From a virus, in the IMG/VR virus record IMGVR_UViG_3300038825_000698, positions 3,296 to 25,454 of that record: a stretch of 22,159 nucleotides of DNA. The stretch is one strand, 5' to 3'. Below, one piece after another: positions 13,361 to 19,946 of this stretch. The notes beneath the pieces were generated by a model that saw only the letters and a list, made by a program, of their open reading frames with translations, searched no databases and was not told the origin of the DNA. Positions within the stretch are counted from its first letter, which is position 1; each line of letters begins with the position of its first letter. The position numbers and the translations under genes are program-made.

Positions 13361-13831
13361 CTTCTAAAATCCCGAAATATGCGAACCATTCATTGATTTC
13401 AGACAGAGACAGGTCTTCGATTTCTGCCTGCGTCTTATGCAATCGATCCGCCAGGGCCATCACATTCAGCCGGAGCGGATCGCCCTTTAGTTTTTTTCCG
13501 CGTCCTCGATTGTCTCCACATCACCGAACATATTAGCGCCGATCTGCGAAATGACTTCGACCGGCTCATTCATCAAATGAACCTTGTCTTCGAGGGTGAA
13601 AAGACGATTACCATCGGCGTCACAGGCTTTCAGAATGATCAGATCGATCATCCCGTCGATGGTCGCGTCGTTCACAAAGTTTTTGTGCTTCTTCTGGATT
13701 TTGTTCATGTCTCCCGCTGTGATCGGGAAAACATACATCAGAAGAGGCGCATCATCGTCGCCCCATTCAGGGACTTCAATGACCCGCGCCTTCTTCTGAC
13801 GACGTTCAGAGATAGCTTTGCCAAGCGACAT
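13341..13831 (-). CDS. Tail assembly chaperone, -1 frameshift product (GT-like)
   Basis: A predicted 163-residue fusion made when ribosomes slip -1 at AAAAAAC (13490-13496). The first 114 codons are those of the shorter chaperone. After the slip, 49 more are read: LKGDPLRLNVMALADRLHKT, QAEIEDLSLSEINEWFAYFG, ILEDGQSKS, ending TAA at 13341. That extension looks like real protein (charged helix plus EWFAYF). It fills the otherwise empty interval before the tape measure gene and matches the gpG/gpGT organisation of lambda and many siphophages. The longer form binds the tape measure protein and recruits tail tube subunits. The extension has no ATG start of its own at a sensible position. Confidence 0.85.
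13444..13496 (-). promoter_or_regulatory. -1 programmed ribosomal frameshift signal
   Basis: On the minus strand, A AAA AAC (13496 to 13490) sits in the correct phase just before the zero-frame TAA. Seven bases later comes CGATCCGC (13482 to 13475), exactly complementary to GCGGATCG (13451 to 13444): an 8-bp stem with a 23-nt loop. A GGGC run at the foot of the stem could pair with GCCC in the loop, which would make a pseudoknot. Heptamer, spacing and stem all match known -1 signals. Confidence 0.85.
13487..13831 (-). CDS. Tail assembly chaperone, unshifted form (G-like)
   Basis: A 114-residue protein starting MSLGKAISERRQKKARVIEV and ending EDAEKN. It carries an N-terminal beta region with PEWGDDDAPLLMYVFPITAG, then a helical domain DLIILKACDADGNRLFTLED. 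This composition (EWG...Y, a helical domain with C-D-x-D-G-N-R-L-F) is common for chaperones encoded between tail tube and tape measure. TGA follows directly on the slippery site. It is the abundant form; the shifted form is the minor one. It starts in a TGATG overlap with the tail tube gene. Confidence 0.85.
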   Translation of the reverse strand: MSLGKAISERRQKKARVIEVPEWGDDDAPLLMYVFPITAGDMNKIQKKHKNFVNDATIDGMIDLIILKACDADGNRLFTLEDKVHLMNEPVEVISQIGANMFGDVETIEDAEKN

Positions 13832-14232
13832 CAGGCGACGGTGCCACGGGTCAGTGCGCCCGTGCCTTGGAAGCCAAACGAAGCTTCGACCATACCGTCG
13901 AAGGCGGCATTGACGTCGGCAGACGTCACGATGACCGAGCCGGTCAGGTACTGATCAGCGCTGTCAGAGCCTTCAGGATAGACGGTCAGGGTCAGTTCAG
14001 CACCCGCGACCATTTCGTCCTGCTTTGCATCGTCCGGGTCGAAATAGCAGTCGACGGTCCCGCTGAAGGTCTTAAGACCGACGGCATAGGTCCGGGCGCT
14101 ATCACCCATCACGCTGTCTTCGATTGTGTCAGCTGTTTCGCTGATTGAATAAGAACGGATTTCACCGACAGCAGTGTCAGACCCGACGGTGCCGAGCTTA
14201 ACCGTGCCTTCGCTTCCGGTATGTGTTGCCAT
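13831..14232 (-). CDS. Major tail tube protein
   Basis: A 133-residue beta-rich protein. Recognisable stretches are GTVKLGTVGSDTAVGEIRSYSI, ETADTIEDSVMGDSARTY, FSGTVDCYFDPDDAKQDEM, ELTLTVYPEGS and GMVEASFGFQGTGALTRGTV. This is the small tail tube type of marine siphophages, which stacks in hexamers to form the tube. An excellent TAAGGAG Shine-Dalgarno with about 8-nt spacing precedes ATG 14232, one of the two strongest in the window, as expected for a high-copy structural protein. It lies between the tail terminator and tail chaperones in the canonical order. Confidence 0.88.
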   Translation of the reverse strand: MATHTGSEGTVKLGTVGSDTAVGEIRSYSISETADTIEDSVMGDSARTYAVGLKTFSGTVDCYFDPDDAKQDEMVAGAELTLTVYPEGSDSADQYLTGSVIVTSADVNAAFDGMVEASFGFQGTGALTRGTVA

Positions 14233-14244
14233 CGTTTCGTCTCC

Positions 14245-14688
14245 TTACGCGGCTGTTTCGACGTCATTCTCAGCGGTCCGGTATCGCACCGCCACGGTGA
14301 AGCGGCCAATCGCGACAGGCTGTTCGCCATCACCCGCAAAATCGGCCTCAAACGCTGTTACCTGCATATCTTTGGACAGGCCCCCCAGCGTTACATCGGC
14401 GGCGAGGGCTTCTTCGACCTGCACCGCGATATTGTCTAATGTATTATCATAGTTTGCTGTCGATTTCACGTAAGCTTCGACAGCGACTTCCAGATCGCGC
14501 ATCACCGAACGGGGCCGCGACAGGGTGTCGAACTCTGTCGTCTCGCTGCGCGTGTAAACGCAAAGCCCCGGCAGCTTAATGCTTTCCAGCGGATAGATGC
14601 GGGAACGAAACACGTTTGACCCGGTGGTGGTCAGGCCGGTGACAGCTGTGACAATCGCATCCCGTATTTGCTGCCGAACGTGCGCCAT
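14245..14688 (-). CDS. Tail terminator / minor tail protein U-like
   Basis: A 147-residue protein that fits the tail completion group. It opens MAHVRQQIRDAIVTAVTGLT, followed by VFRSRIYPLESIKLPGLCVY, then RDLEVAVEAYVK, an alpha-helical LDNIAVQVEEAL and RFTVAVRYRTAENDVE. This order (an R-x2-I-R-DAI helix, the PLExxxLPGLxVY strand and a C-terminal VxYRT strand) is typical of proteins that cap the tail and join it to the head. TGATG overlaps the head-tail joining gene. Its own TAA forms part of the tail tube Shine-Dalgarno. Confidence 0.8.
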   Translation of the reverse strand: MAHVRQQIRDAIVTAVTGLTTTGSNVFRSRIYPLESIKLPGLCVYTRSETTEFDTLSRPRSVMRDLEVAVEAYVKSTANYDNTLDNIAVQVEEALAADVTLGGLSKDMQVTAFEADFAGDGEQPVAIGRFTVAVRYRTAENDVETAA

Positions 14689-14999
14689 CAGTCCTTTTCC
14701 AAAATCATAGTCGTGATGCCGGTGCCATCGTCCTGCACGATCCGGACAGTGTAAGCCACCGCGCTGATCACAATAGCGTCACCTTCGGCGGCAGAAGAAA
14801 CGTCGCCCGTCCGGCAAAGGAACCGGGGCTGCTGAAGCGCAACCCCGACACCGCCGCCAGCATCGACTTCGATGAAGTCATTATCGAAAATGCCGTTGAC
14901 CGTCGCCGCGCTTCCTCCGTCCGGCGTGTAAGTCGCCGCTGTGCCGAAATCATCGACACCGAAAAAAATCGCCCGGTCTTCTGCACTCTCAACGGCCAT
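14688..14999 (-). CDS. Head-tail joining protein, lambda FII-like
   Basis: A 103-residue protein of the phage_attach type. It has an N-terminal ESAEDRAIFFGVDDFGTAAT, strands VNGIFDNDFIEVDAGGGVGV, then QQPRFLCRTGDVSSAAEGDA and a C-terminal YTVRIVQDDGTGITTMILEK. The DFGTxAxY...IFDxxF...P.FxCRTxDV...GD.I pattern is recognisable for FII-type connectors. These bind the head vertex and let the finished tail attach. ATG 14999 follows the stop of the preceding gene directly (TAGATG). Confidence 0.83.
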   Translation of the reverse strand: MAVESAEDRAIFFGVDDFGTAATYTPDGGSAATVNGIFDNDFIEVDAGGGVGVALQQPRFLCRTGDVSSAAEGDAIVISAVAYTVRIVQDDGTGITTMILEKD

Positions 15000-15221
15000 C
15001 TATTTAGCCTTTTTCTTCGCTCCGCGCTTCAGGAGCGCGCCTGCCGACTTTGTGGTCAAACCCACCGCGCGGTCTTCTGTCGCCTCTGTGGCGGCTTCAT
15101 ACGCGCGAACCTTGCCCATATTGACAAGGCGGATGCCCACCTCGTCAGCGACATCGATGACTTCGCCCGGCTCATAACCAGAACCACCAATCACCACACC
15201 GCGAATAACTTGAATTTTCAT
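15000..15221 (-). CDS. Small basic head protein, unknown function
   Basis: A 73-residue protein starting MKIQVIRGVVIGGSGYEPGE, then a beta-hairpin-like VIDVADEVGIRLVNMGKVRAY, an Ala/Glu/Thr-rich linker, and a lysine-rich tail ending in RGAKKKAK. The KVxxG...G...PGEVxxV...A..L...GKA pattern recurs in short proteins encoded right after the capsid gene in many siphophages. GAGGTGATCAG gives ATG 15221 a good ribosome-binding site; the longer upstream frame overlaps the capsid gene and is rejected. The lysine tail may bind DNA or the capsid lining. Confidence 0.75.
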   Translation of the reverse strand: MKIQVIRGVVIGGSGYEPGEVIDVADEVGIRLVNMGKVRAYEAATEATEDRAVGLTTKSAGALLKRGAKKKAK

Positions 15222-15241
15222 CTGATCACCTCGGAGAAGCC

Positions 15242-15261
15242 GGGGCGACCGAAGCCGCCCC
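15242..15261 (-). terminator. UUCG hairpin just downstream of the capsid gene
   Basis: On the minus strand an 8-bp stem (GGGGCGGC with GTCGCCCC, one G-U pair) closes on a UUCG loop inside a C(UUCG)G context, a very stable tetraloop. It starts 9 nt after the capsid stop. No U-tract follows, so it is probably a weak attenuator or a block to 3' exonucleases that raises capsid mRNA relative to the downstream genes, not a full terminator. Confidence 0.6.
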
Positions 15262-15270
15262 AGCGTTTGA

Positions 15271-16554
15271 TTAGGCGTTGATATCGAGACACGCCGCGAA
15301 CGACTGCGCGTGACGTACCGCGATATCGCATTCCTGAATGACACGGATGCGAACCGCGCCGGTGCTGCCACCGGTGTACGGATCAATGAGCACATCCGGG
15401 GTGCTGAAGAAGCCAATCATCAGCTGCGAGAAGTCGCCAAACACCATTGCGGAGAGCCCGGTGCCGGTGCCTTTGGTAAGGTCGGACGGCACGTTATTGG
15501 TCACAGACATATTGTAACCGTAGAGCTGGTTCCAAGGGGCGTCCAGAAGCATCACGCTGTCGGTCGAAGCGACCTTTGCAGTGCTGGCCAGATGCGACTT
15601 CACCTTCGGGTTGGTCAGATATGCAAGGGTGTTTGCATTGATCGCCGCATTGTCGACCTCGACCTCTTTCACCAGATCGGTGACCTTTGCCCAAGTCATC
15701 GCGCCACCGTTGGTGCCGATAGCGACGCTACCGATGCCGGTGGTGCCGGTGATGCCGGTTGGCTCATTGGAACCGCCGCCTTCGATGGCAACATCTTCGA
15801 TCTTCTGCGCAATGCTGTTCAGCAGATCATCGCGAACAATCTGTTCAACAGACGGATCGGATTGGATCATCAGCAGGCGGGAAACGTCGGTGAAAGCACC
15901 AAGCGACTTCGGAGCCATTGTGACCTGCGCGAAGGTGGCGTTGACTTCAGAAGTCGCACCATTCTCAGCAACAAAGCCAGCGGATACGCCGGTTGCCAGC
16001 TTCGGAATAGCGACGTCACCCTTCAGACCGGACATAAAACGTGCGCCCAGTTCATTGAAGACCAGACGCGACCGAAGGGCATCGACGAATTCGCCGCCCA
16101 GATGGTCAGTCGGCTTCAGGTGGCCACCAGCAGTGGCTGTGCCAACGGTCAGGTCACGCTTGCCGCTCCAGAAGCTGTCCGGCGCATAGAAACCACGTGC
16201 TGCCTTACCGGCGCGCTGTGCGATTTCGTCGTTAACTTCGCGCTCCAGACCATTCAGGCCGGAACCGTTAACGATGCCGCGAACGGCCTTCATGAAGGAA
16301 TAATCGCGCTCTTCCTTTGCGGAAAGCTCGATTGCACCGTGGGCCTGCTCAAGCGGCTTGCCTTCGCCAATCGCTTCCAGCAGAACGCCACGGAATTGAT
16401 CGACAGACAGGCCGTCTTTGATCGCCTGATCGGCAAGATCGCGGCGGTTATGCTTGACGGCAAGCGAAGTGATTTCGCCAACAGTCTTTTGAAATTCACG
16501 CTTTACGCTCTCAGCGATATCCGCGCGGATTTCTTCGTGATTTACTTCGGTCAT
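15271..16554 (-). CDS. Major capsid protein, internal start within the polyprotein
   Basis: A 427-residue product of an internal start, beginning MTEVNHEEIRADIAESVKRE. Residues 1 to about 120 are a charged helical delta-type scaffold (AVKHNRRDLADQAIKDGL; AKEERDYSFMKAVRGI). The HK97 fold follows: GGHLKPTDHLGGEFVDALRS, LGARFMSGLKGDVAIPKL, MAPKSLGAFTDVSRLLMIQS and LGAMVFGDFSQLMIGFF-like C-terminal strands. A near-perfect AAGGAGGT lies 5 nt before ATG 16554, exactly at the domain junction. The size equals that of a normal HK97-type capsid precursor. About 400 copies per head are needed, many more than of protease, which makes internal initiation the economical reading. Confidence 0.78.
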   Translation of the reverse strand: MTEVNHEEIRADIAESVKREFQKTVGEITSLAVKHNRRDLADQAIKDGLSVDQFRGVLLEAIGEGKPLEQAHGAIELSAKEERDYSFMKAVRGIVNGSGLNGLEREVNDEIAQRAGKAARGFYAPDSFWSGKRDLTVGTATAGGHLKPTDHLGGEFVDALRSRLVFNELGARFMSGLKGDVAIPKLATGVSAGFVAENGATSEVNATFAQVTMAPKSLGAFTDVSRLLMIQSDPSVEQIVRDDLLNSIAQKIEDVAIEGGGSNEPTGITGTTGIGSVAIGTNGGAMTWAKVTDLVKEVEVDNAAINANTLAYLTNPKVKSHLASTAKVASTDSVMLLDAPWNQLYGYNMSVTNNVPSDLTKGTGTGLSAMVFGDFSQLMIGFFSTPDVLIDPYTGGSTGAVRIRVIQECDIAVRHAQSFAACLDINA

Positions 16555-17889
16555 TTTGACCTCCTTTTTAATCACAGGTTCAACAATTTCAGCGCTGCGA
16601 TTGACACCGACAGAAGCATCTGCCGGAACACTCACAATGCTGGCTTCATAGGGGACCCACGCGGAGATCGCGACCGTCCCGTCGCGTTCATTTTTCGGGT
16701 CCATTTCGCGCACCTGATATCCGATGCTGACATTGCTGCGGATACCATCTTTGACGTCGTCATAAATCTCCCTTGCCAGCGCGCCTTTTCCAAAGCGAAC
16801 CACCGCCCGCAACTTGCGGGCGGATTGATCAAGGTAGGTTCTTTCAACCACGCCAATCTGTTTCGTCATATCGTGATCCAGCAACAGGGGCGCGTGGCCG
16901 CTGTTCATCCGGCCGAGATCGACCGCATCGTCACTATGACGCAAAACCTCCAAACCAAAAGACCGCTCGACCGGCTCTTCCGATGACAGGGACATCCGCA
17001 CCCGGCGGTCGTCTTCATCCATCATTTCCGCATCTGTTGCGCGGAAGGTCAGCGTTGAACGGTCGATGCGAGAATAATCTTCCTCATCATCCTCGTCATT
17101 GCCTGCCGTCATCTCGACCGGCGGCTGCATCTCAGACTTGCCGTAAGTGATGATATAATCATCATCGGTTTCTTCGATGTTCTTAATATGTCGATCCATC
17201 TCGAAATTCCTTTCGTCGTCGGATTGTACATCAGATTTGAGCGGATGGCCATCTGGCAGCAGATCGGTGTCGAACTTGCCGCCGGAGAACTTGCCTGTCC
17301 TGACCGCTCGCAAAAAAGCATTCACGCGGGCATATGCCCATTGCTCCGGGCTTTTGACGTTCGGCCTCACAGAACCGGGGTTGGTTTTATAGGCCCCGAC
17401 GCCGCGACGGAAGACGGCAGACAGCATCCGCAGGGTGACGCGCTTGCCCTTCTGATCGCCATATTCGGCGTTATGGTCATCGACCTTCTTTTGCAGGCCC
17501 TCTTTTACCGCGCCAGACAGTTCTTCGCGCAGTGCGCGTTCCTCACCGTCAATGCGATCTAGGCTGGCAGCTTTGCCCCGCGCCCACGATTGACCGGGAT
17601 CACCGCCCCAAGCCGACCAGCTTACCCGGCCCGGGGACGGATAGCCATCTTCGCCCGGACGGAAGCCCTCGGCCTCTTTATCGACCTCGTGACGGCTGAA
17701 AAAGCTGTGCATCCGCCGGACAGTCTCCGGCGACAATTCCTGCCGGTTTACCAGCTGCCGGGCGCGTGCGACCGCGACGTCGGTTCCGCCCTTTTCACCT
17801 TCTGCCCGCCAATCAAGAAAGCGCTGTGCTTCTTCAGCCATCGCTTCAGTCGGGGTCAGATTGATTTCTTCGCCTTTATAGGTCGCCAT
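15271..17889 (-). CDS. Prohead protease-major capsid polyprotein
   Basis: An 872-residue open frame holding three regions. Residues 1-220 form an uncharacterised domain with VARARQLVNRQELSPETVRR, GYPSPGRVSWSAWGGDPGQSW and WAYARVNAFLRAVRTGKF. Residues about 275-430 are an HK97-type (U35) prohead protease with catalytic-type H339 in LLLDHD and S388 in NVSIGY. Residues 446-872 are the HK97-fold capsid protein. No stop separates them. The frame is open to 18027, but ATG 17889 is chosen: it lies inside the portal gene end (14-nt overlap), and the extra 46 residues look like shadow sequence. The protease would cut itself and the capsid scaffold region free. Two internal ATGs with ribosome-binding sites lie at the domain borders, so this is probably a nested-gene system. 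Confidence 0.88.
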   Translation of the reverse strand: MATYKGEEINLTPTEAMAEEAQRFLDWRAEGEKGGTDVAVARARQLVNRQELSPETVRRMHSFFSRHEVDKEAEGFRPGEDGYPSPGRVSWSAWGGDPGQSWARGKAASLDRIDGEERALREELSGAVKEGLQKKVDDHNAEYGDQKGKRVTLRMLSAVFRRGVGAYKTNPGSVRPNVKSPEQWAYARVNAFLRAVRTGKFSGGKFDTDLLPDGHPLKSDVQSDDERNFEMDRHIKNIEETDDDYIITYGKSEMQPPVEMTAGNDEDDEEDYSRIDRSTLTFRATDAEMMDEDDRRVRMSLSSEEPVERSFGLEVLRHSDDAVDLGRMNSGHAPLLLDHDMTKQIGVVERTYLDQSARKLRAVVRFGKGALAREIYDDVKDGIRSNVSIGYQVREMDPKNERDGTVAISAWVPYEASIVSVPADASVGVNRSAEIVEPVIKKEVKMTEVNHEEIRADIAESVKREFQKTVGEITSLAVKHNRRDLADQAIKDGLSVDQFRGVLLEAIGEGKPLEQAHGAIELSAKEERDYSFMKAVRGIVNGSGLNGLEREVNDEIAQRAGKAARGFYAPDSFWSGKRDLTVGTATAGGHLKPTDHLGGEFVDALRSRLVFNELGARFMSGLKGDVAIPKLATGVSAGFVAENGATSEVNATFAQVTMAPKSLGAFTDVSRLLMIQSDPSVEQIVRDDLLNSIAQKIEDVAIEGGGSNEPTGITGTTGIGSVAIGTNGGAMTWAKVTDLVKEVEVDNAAINANTLAYLTNPKVKSHLASTAKVASTDSVMLLDAPWNQLYGYNMSVTNNVPSDLTKGTGTGLSAMVFGDFSQLMIGFFSTPDVLIDPYTGGSTGAVRIRVIQECDIAVRHAQSFAACLDINA
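16559..16566 (-). promoter_or_regulatory. Strong internal Shine-Dalgarno for the capsid protein
   Basis: AAGGAGGT on the minus strand, inside the protease-capsid frame, lies 5 nt before ATG 16554. It encodes KEV of the linker KKEVKM. It is the best match to the anti-Shine-Dalgarno in the window. Confidence 0.85.
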
Positions 17890-19360
17890 CCTGCTCACCT
17901 TTGTCGATGGTAGGTTCGGCGGGTAGCTTAGTGCCGAACGGCTGGAATGCAGTGTCGATCCCGTACCTGTCAGCAAGCTCGCGCTCGCGGTCAATCTGCT
18001 CAAAGACGTCTTCAGTGTCGCGGCCATAGTGCGAGTGGATATCCTGCAGGCTGACGATGCCGTTATTCAGTGCCAGCACGTTTGCAGCGATTTCCCTTTG
18101 CGGGTCGACCCAGCTGAAGCCACGGGGGCGATAGATGACCTGATCGGCAAACAGATCATATTTGGTCATCGGCAGATTAATCCGCCCGTTGGTGATCGCC
18201 ATCTCAAGCCACGCCCGATATACGTGATCGATGAAGTGATCGACCATAAAGCGCTGCATCATCTTGAAATGATCACGGTCTTCGATGGTGCCTTGCCGGA
18301 TCGACGAATAGCTGACGCCTTCCAGATTGTTACTCAATGAAACATAGCTGACGCCCAGACCGGACGAAATCGACCGCAGGATCGCTTTTTCGAACTCAGC
18401 GAAGGCAGTCGTCGGATGCGCCGGGTCAAATGCTTCGAAGGACATCCCAGCTGGCAGCTGCGTAAACGTGCCGGGTTCGGCTTCCATAATCGGGGCCTGC
18501 GCGTCGTAATCATCGCCCACAAAGCCATCGCCTTCGGGGCTGGTGAAAAAGCCCATTTTTGACGCGGCGGTCCGGGCAGCGACAAGTTCGGCTTCCTGAT
18601 AACCGTCCAACATCTTCAGCTTCGACAGCACGTTTGCCATCGGCGGGACACCGCGCGTCTGGCCGGGACGTTCCTGAATGAAACAGTGAATGATCTCATC
18701 GGCTGGGACGCGAACGTGCTTCCGCTTTGTGTTCAAGCCATAGGCGTGATCGTGATGCGGATGGTCTTCGAAAAGGTGATACGCGACCGGGCGACCGGTG
18801 CCTTTTTCGATCTCGACGCCCATTCGGATCTCGCCGCCCTCAACCCGTTGGTCATATTCTTCATCAAGATAGTCGGCTTCGATGAATTGCAGGGTGAAGC
18901 CAAAGGGATTATCGCGCGGGTTTTTGATCTTTTTGATCAGAACTTCGCCGTCACGGGCCATCGTTTCGATGAACAGACGCTGTGCCTGCACCCAGGACAG
19001 CTTGCGGTCTGCTGTGCAAAAACCGGGCTTACCCCACGCCGCAAAGGCGCGTTCGACGATGCGATTGCCTACGGTGTCGAGCGATCCGTCATCGTTCCGC
19101 TTGCGCACCTGCATCTGCACGCCGGTATCACCGACGACATTGGTCGCCATAATTTGCAGATAGCGCCGGGCATATGGGTGGTTCCGGCTGATCTCCCGGC
19201 ATCGATCCCGCAGGATGCGGAGCGAAGGCCTGATCTCGCTATCGGCCGACCGGCTGGATGAAATGAAATCAGCGAACAGACGCCCGGTGTTTGCCCCATA
19301 ATAGGAACGCTTGCCGAGCTTCTTTGTCGGCTTTGCCTTGAAGTAATCCAGCAGTGCCAT
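17876..19360 (-). CDS. Portal protein, lambda GpB family
   Basis: A 494-residue portal, the dodecameric ring at the head vertex through which DNA is packaged. Clear family stretches are SLRILRDRCREISRNHPYAR, YLQIMATNVVGDTGVQMQVR, FAAWGKPGFCTADRKLSWVQ, RLFIETMARDGEVLIKKI, FTLQFIEADYLDEEYDQRVE, VPADEIIHCFIQERPGQTRG and the SLSNNLEGVSYSSIRQGTIE stretch. The length is slightly below that of lambda B (533), with a shorter C-terminus. It overlaps the polyprotein start by 14 nt and begins 1 nt after the connector gene. Confidence 0.95.
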   Translation of the reverse strand: MALLDYFKAKPTKKLGKRSYYGANTGRLFADFISSSRSADSEIRPSLRILRDRCREISRNHPYARRYLQIMATNVVGDTGVQMQVRKRNDDGSLDTVGNRIVERAFAAWGKPGFCTADRKLSWVQAQRLFIETMARDGEVLIKKIKNPRDNPFGFTLQFIEADYLDEEYDQRVEGGEIRMGVEIEKGTGRPVAYHLFEDHPHHDHAYGLNTKRKHVRVPADEIIHCFIQERPGQTRGVPPMANVLSKLKMLDGYQEAELVAARTAASKMGFFTSPEGDGFVGDDYDAQAPIMEAEPGTFTQLPAGMSFEAFDPAHPTTAFAEFEKAILRSISSGLGVSYVSLSNNLEGVSYSSIRQGTIEDRDHFKMMQRFMVDHFIDHVYRAWLEMAITNGRINLPMTKYDLFADQVIYRPRGFSWVDPQREIAANVLALNNGIVSLQDIHSHYGRDTEDVFEQIDRERELADRYGIDTAFQPFGTKLPAEPTIDKGEQDGDL

Positions 19361-19361
19361 C

Positions 19362-19946
19362 TTAGAACCTCACCTGAATTGTCGCGCCGGTTTTCTCGCC
19401 GTTCTTCGCTCGTTCGATTTGCCGCTCTTTGGCATATTCCTTACGGTAGAAATCACGCGCTCGGATCAGATCATCGAAGGACATCTTCGTCAGGCTGCGA
19501 CCGTTGATGCTGTAGCTTGCGACATCAGCATCAGCTTTGCCCTGCAAAATGCTTTCGATTTTTGTGATCATAATCTCCGCGTGTGTGCGCGGGTCGGTGT
19601 TATTGACATCAAGATCAACGACAGCAGTGAAAGTGCCACGATCGACGACAATCCTGTTGCCGCTGGCGGTTTCTGTGATCTCTAGCTGCCAATGATAGAA
19701 ACCCGGCGTGAAAAGCTCACTTTCCGCGCTTGTGACCGTAAACAAGTAATGTGTTGCTGTTTCTGTACCGGCAAGCTTGATTTCACTAGCGCCGCCTCCG
19801 GTGATCCGGGCCACATATTCGGCGCTGTGCGTCGCGGTCGGATAATCATCGACCAGATCGGTCCGCTTAAATTGAATGAAATCACCGACGACAATTTCGT
19901 CAGGTTCGCCCTCCGGCGCATTCGCCGCGTCGAAAAGATTAGCCAT
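19362..19946 (-). CDS. Head-tail connector-type protein with gpW-like C-terminus
   Basis: A 194-residue protein between large terminase and portal, the slot that gpW occupies in lambda. The N-terminal about 130 residues are beta-rich (EIVVGDFIQFKRTDL; ATHYLFTVTSAESELFTPGF; YHWQLEITETASGNRIVVDR). The last 60 contain YSINGRSLTKMSFDDLIRAR, followed by DFYRKEYAKERQIERAKNG, resembling the helix-loop-helix of gpW-like joining proteins. It may combine a decoration-like domain with gpW, which is longer than the usual 68 residues. ATG 19946 overlaps the terminase stop (TGATG); a GTG at 19955 is less likely. Confidence 0.68.
   Translation of the reverse strand: MANLFDAANAPEGEPDEIVVGDFIQFKRTDLVDDYPTATHSAEYVARITGGGASEIKLAGTETATHYLFTVTSAESELFTPGFYHWQLEITETASGNRIVVDRGTFTAVVDLDVNNTDPRTHAEIMITKIESILQGKADADVASYSINGRSLTKMSFDDLIRARDFYRKEYAKERQIERAKNGEKTGATIQVRF

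Noticed and set aside
15310-16986. A 558-codon open frame on the plus strand opposite the capsid/protease gene
   Set aside because: It mirrors a strongly supported gene, the product has no recognisable motif and odd composition, and long antisense frames are expected opposite biased codon use. No ribosome-binding site or neighbouring plus-strand gene supports it.
15271-18027. A longer start for the polyprotein at 18027
   Set aside because: The extra 46 residues overlap the portal end in another frame, are Ser/Thr/Leu-rich and unlike the family start. ATG 17889 in a short overlap fits the operon style.
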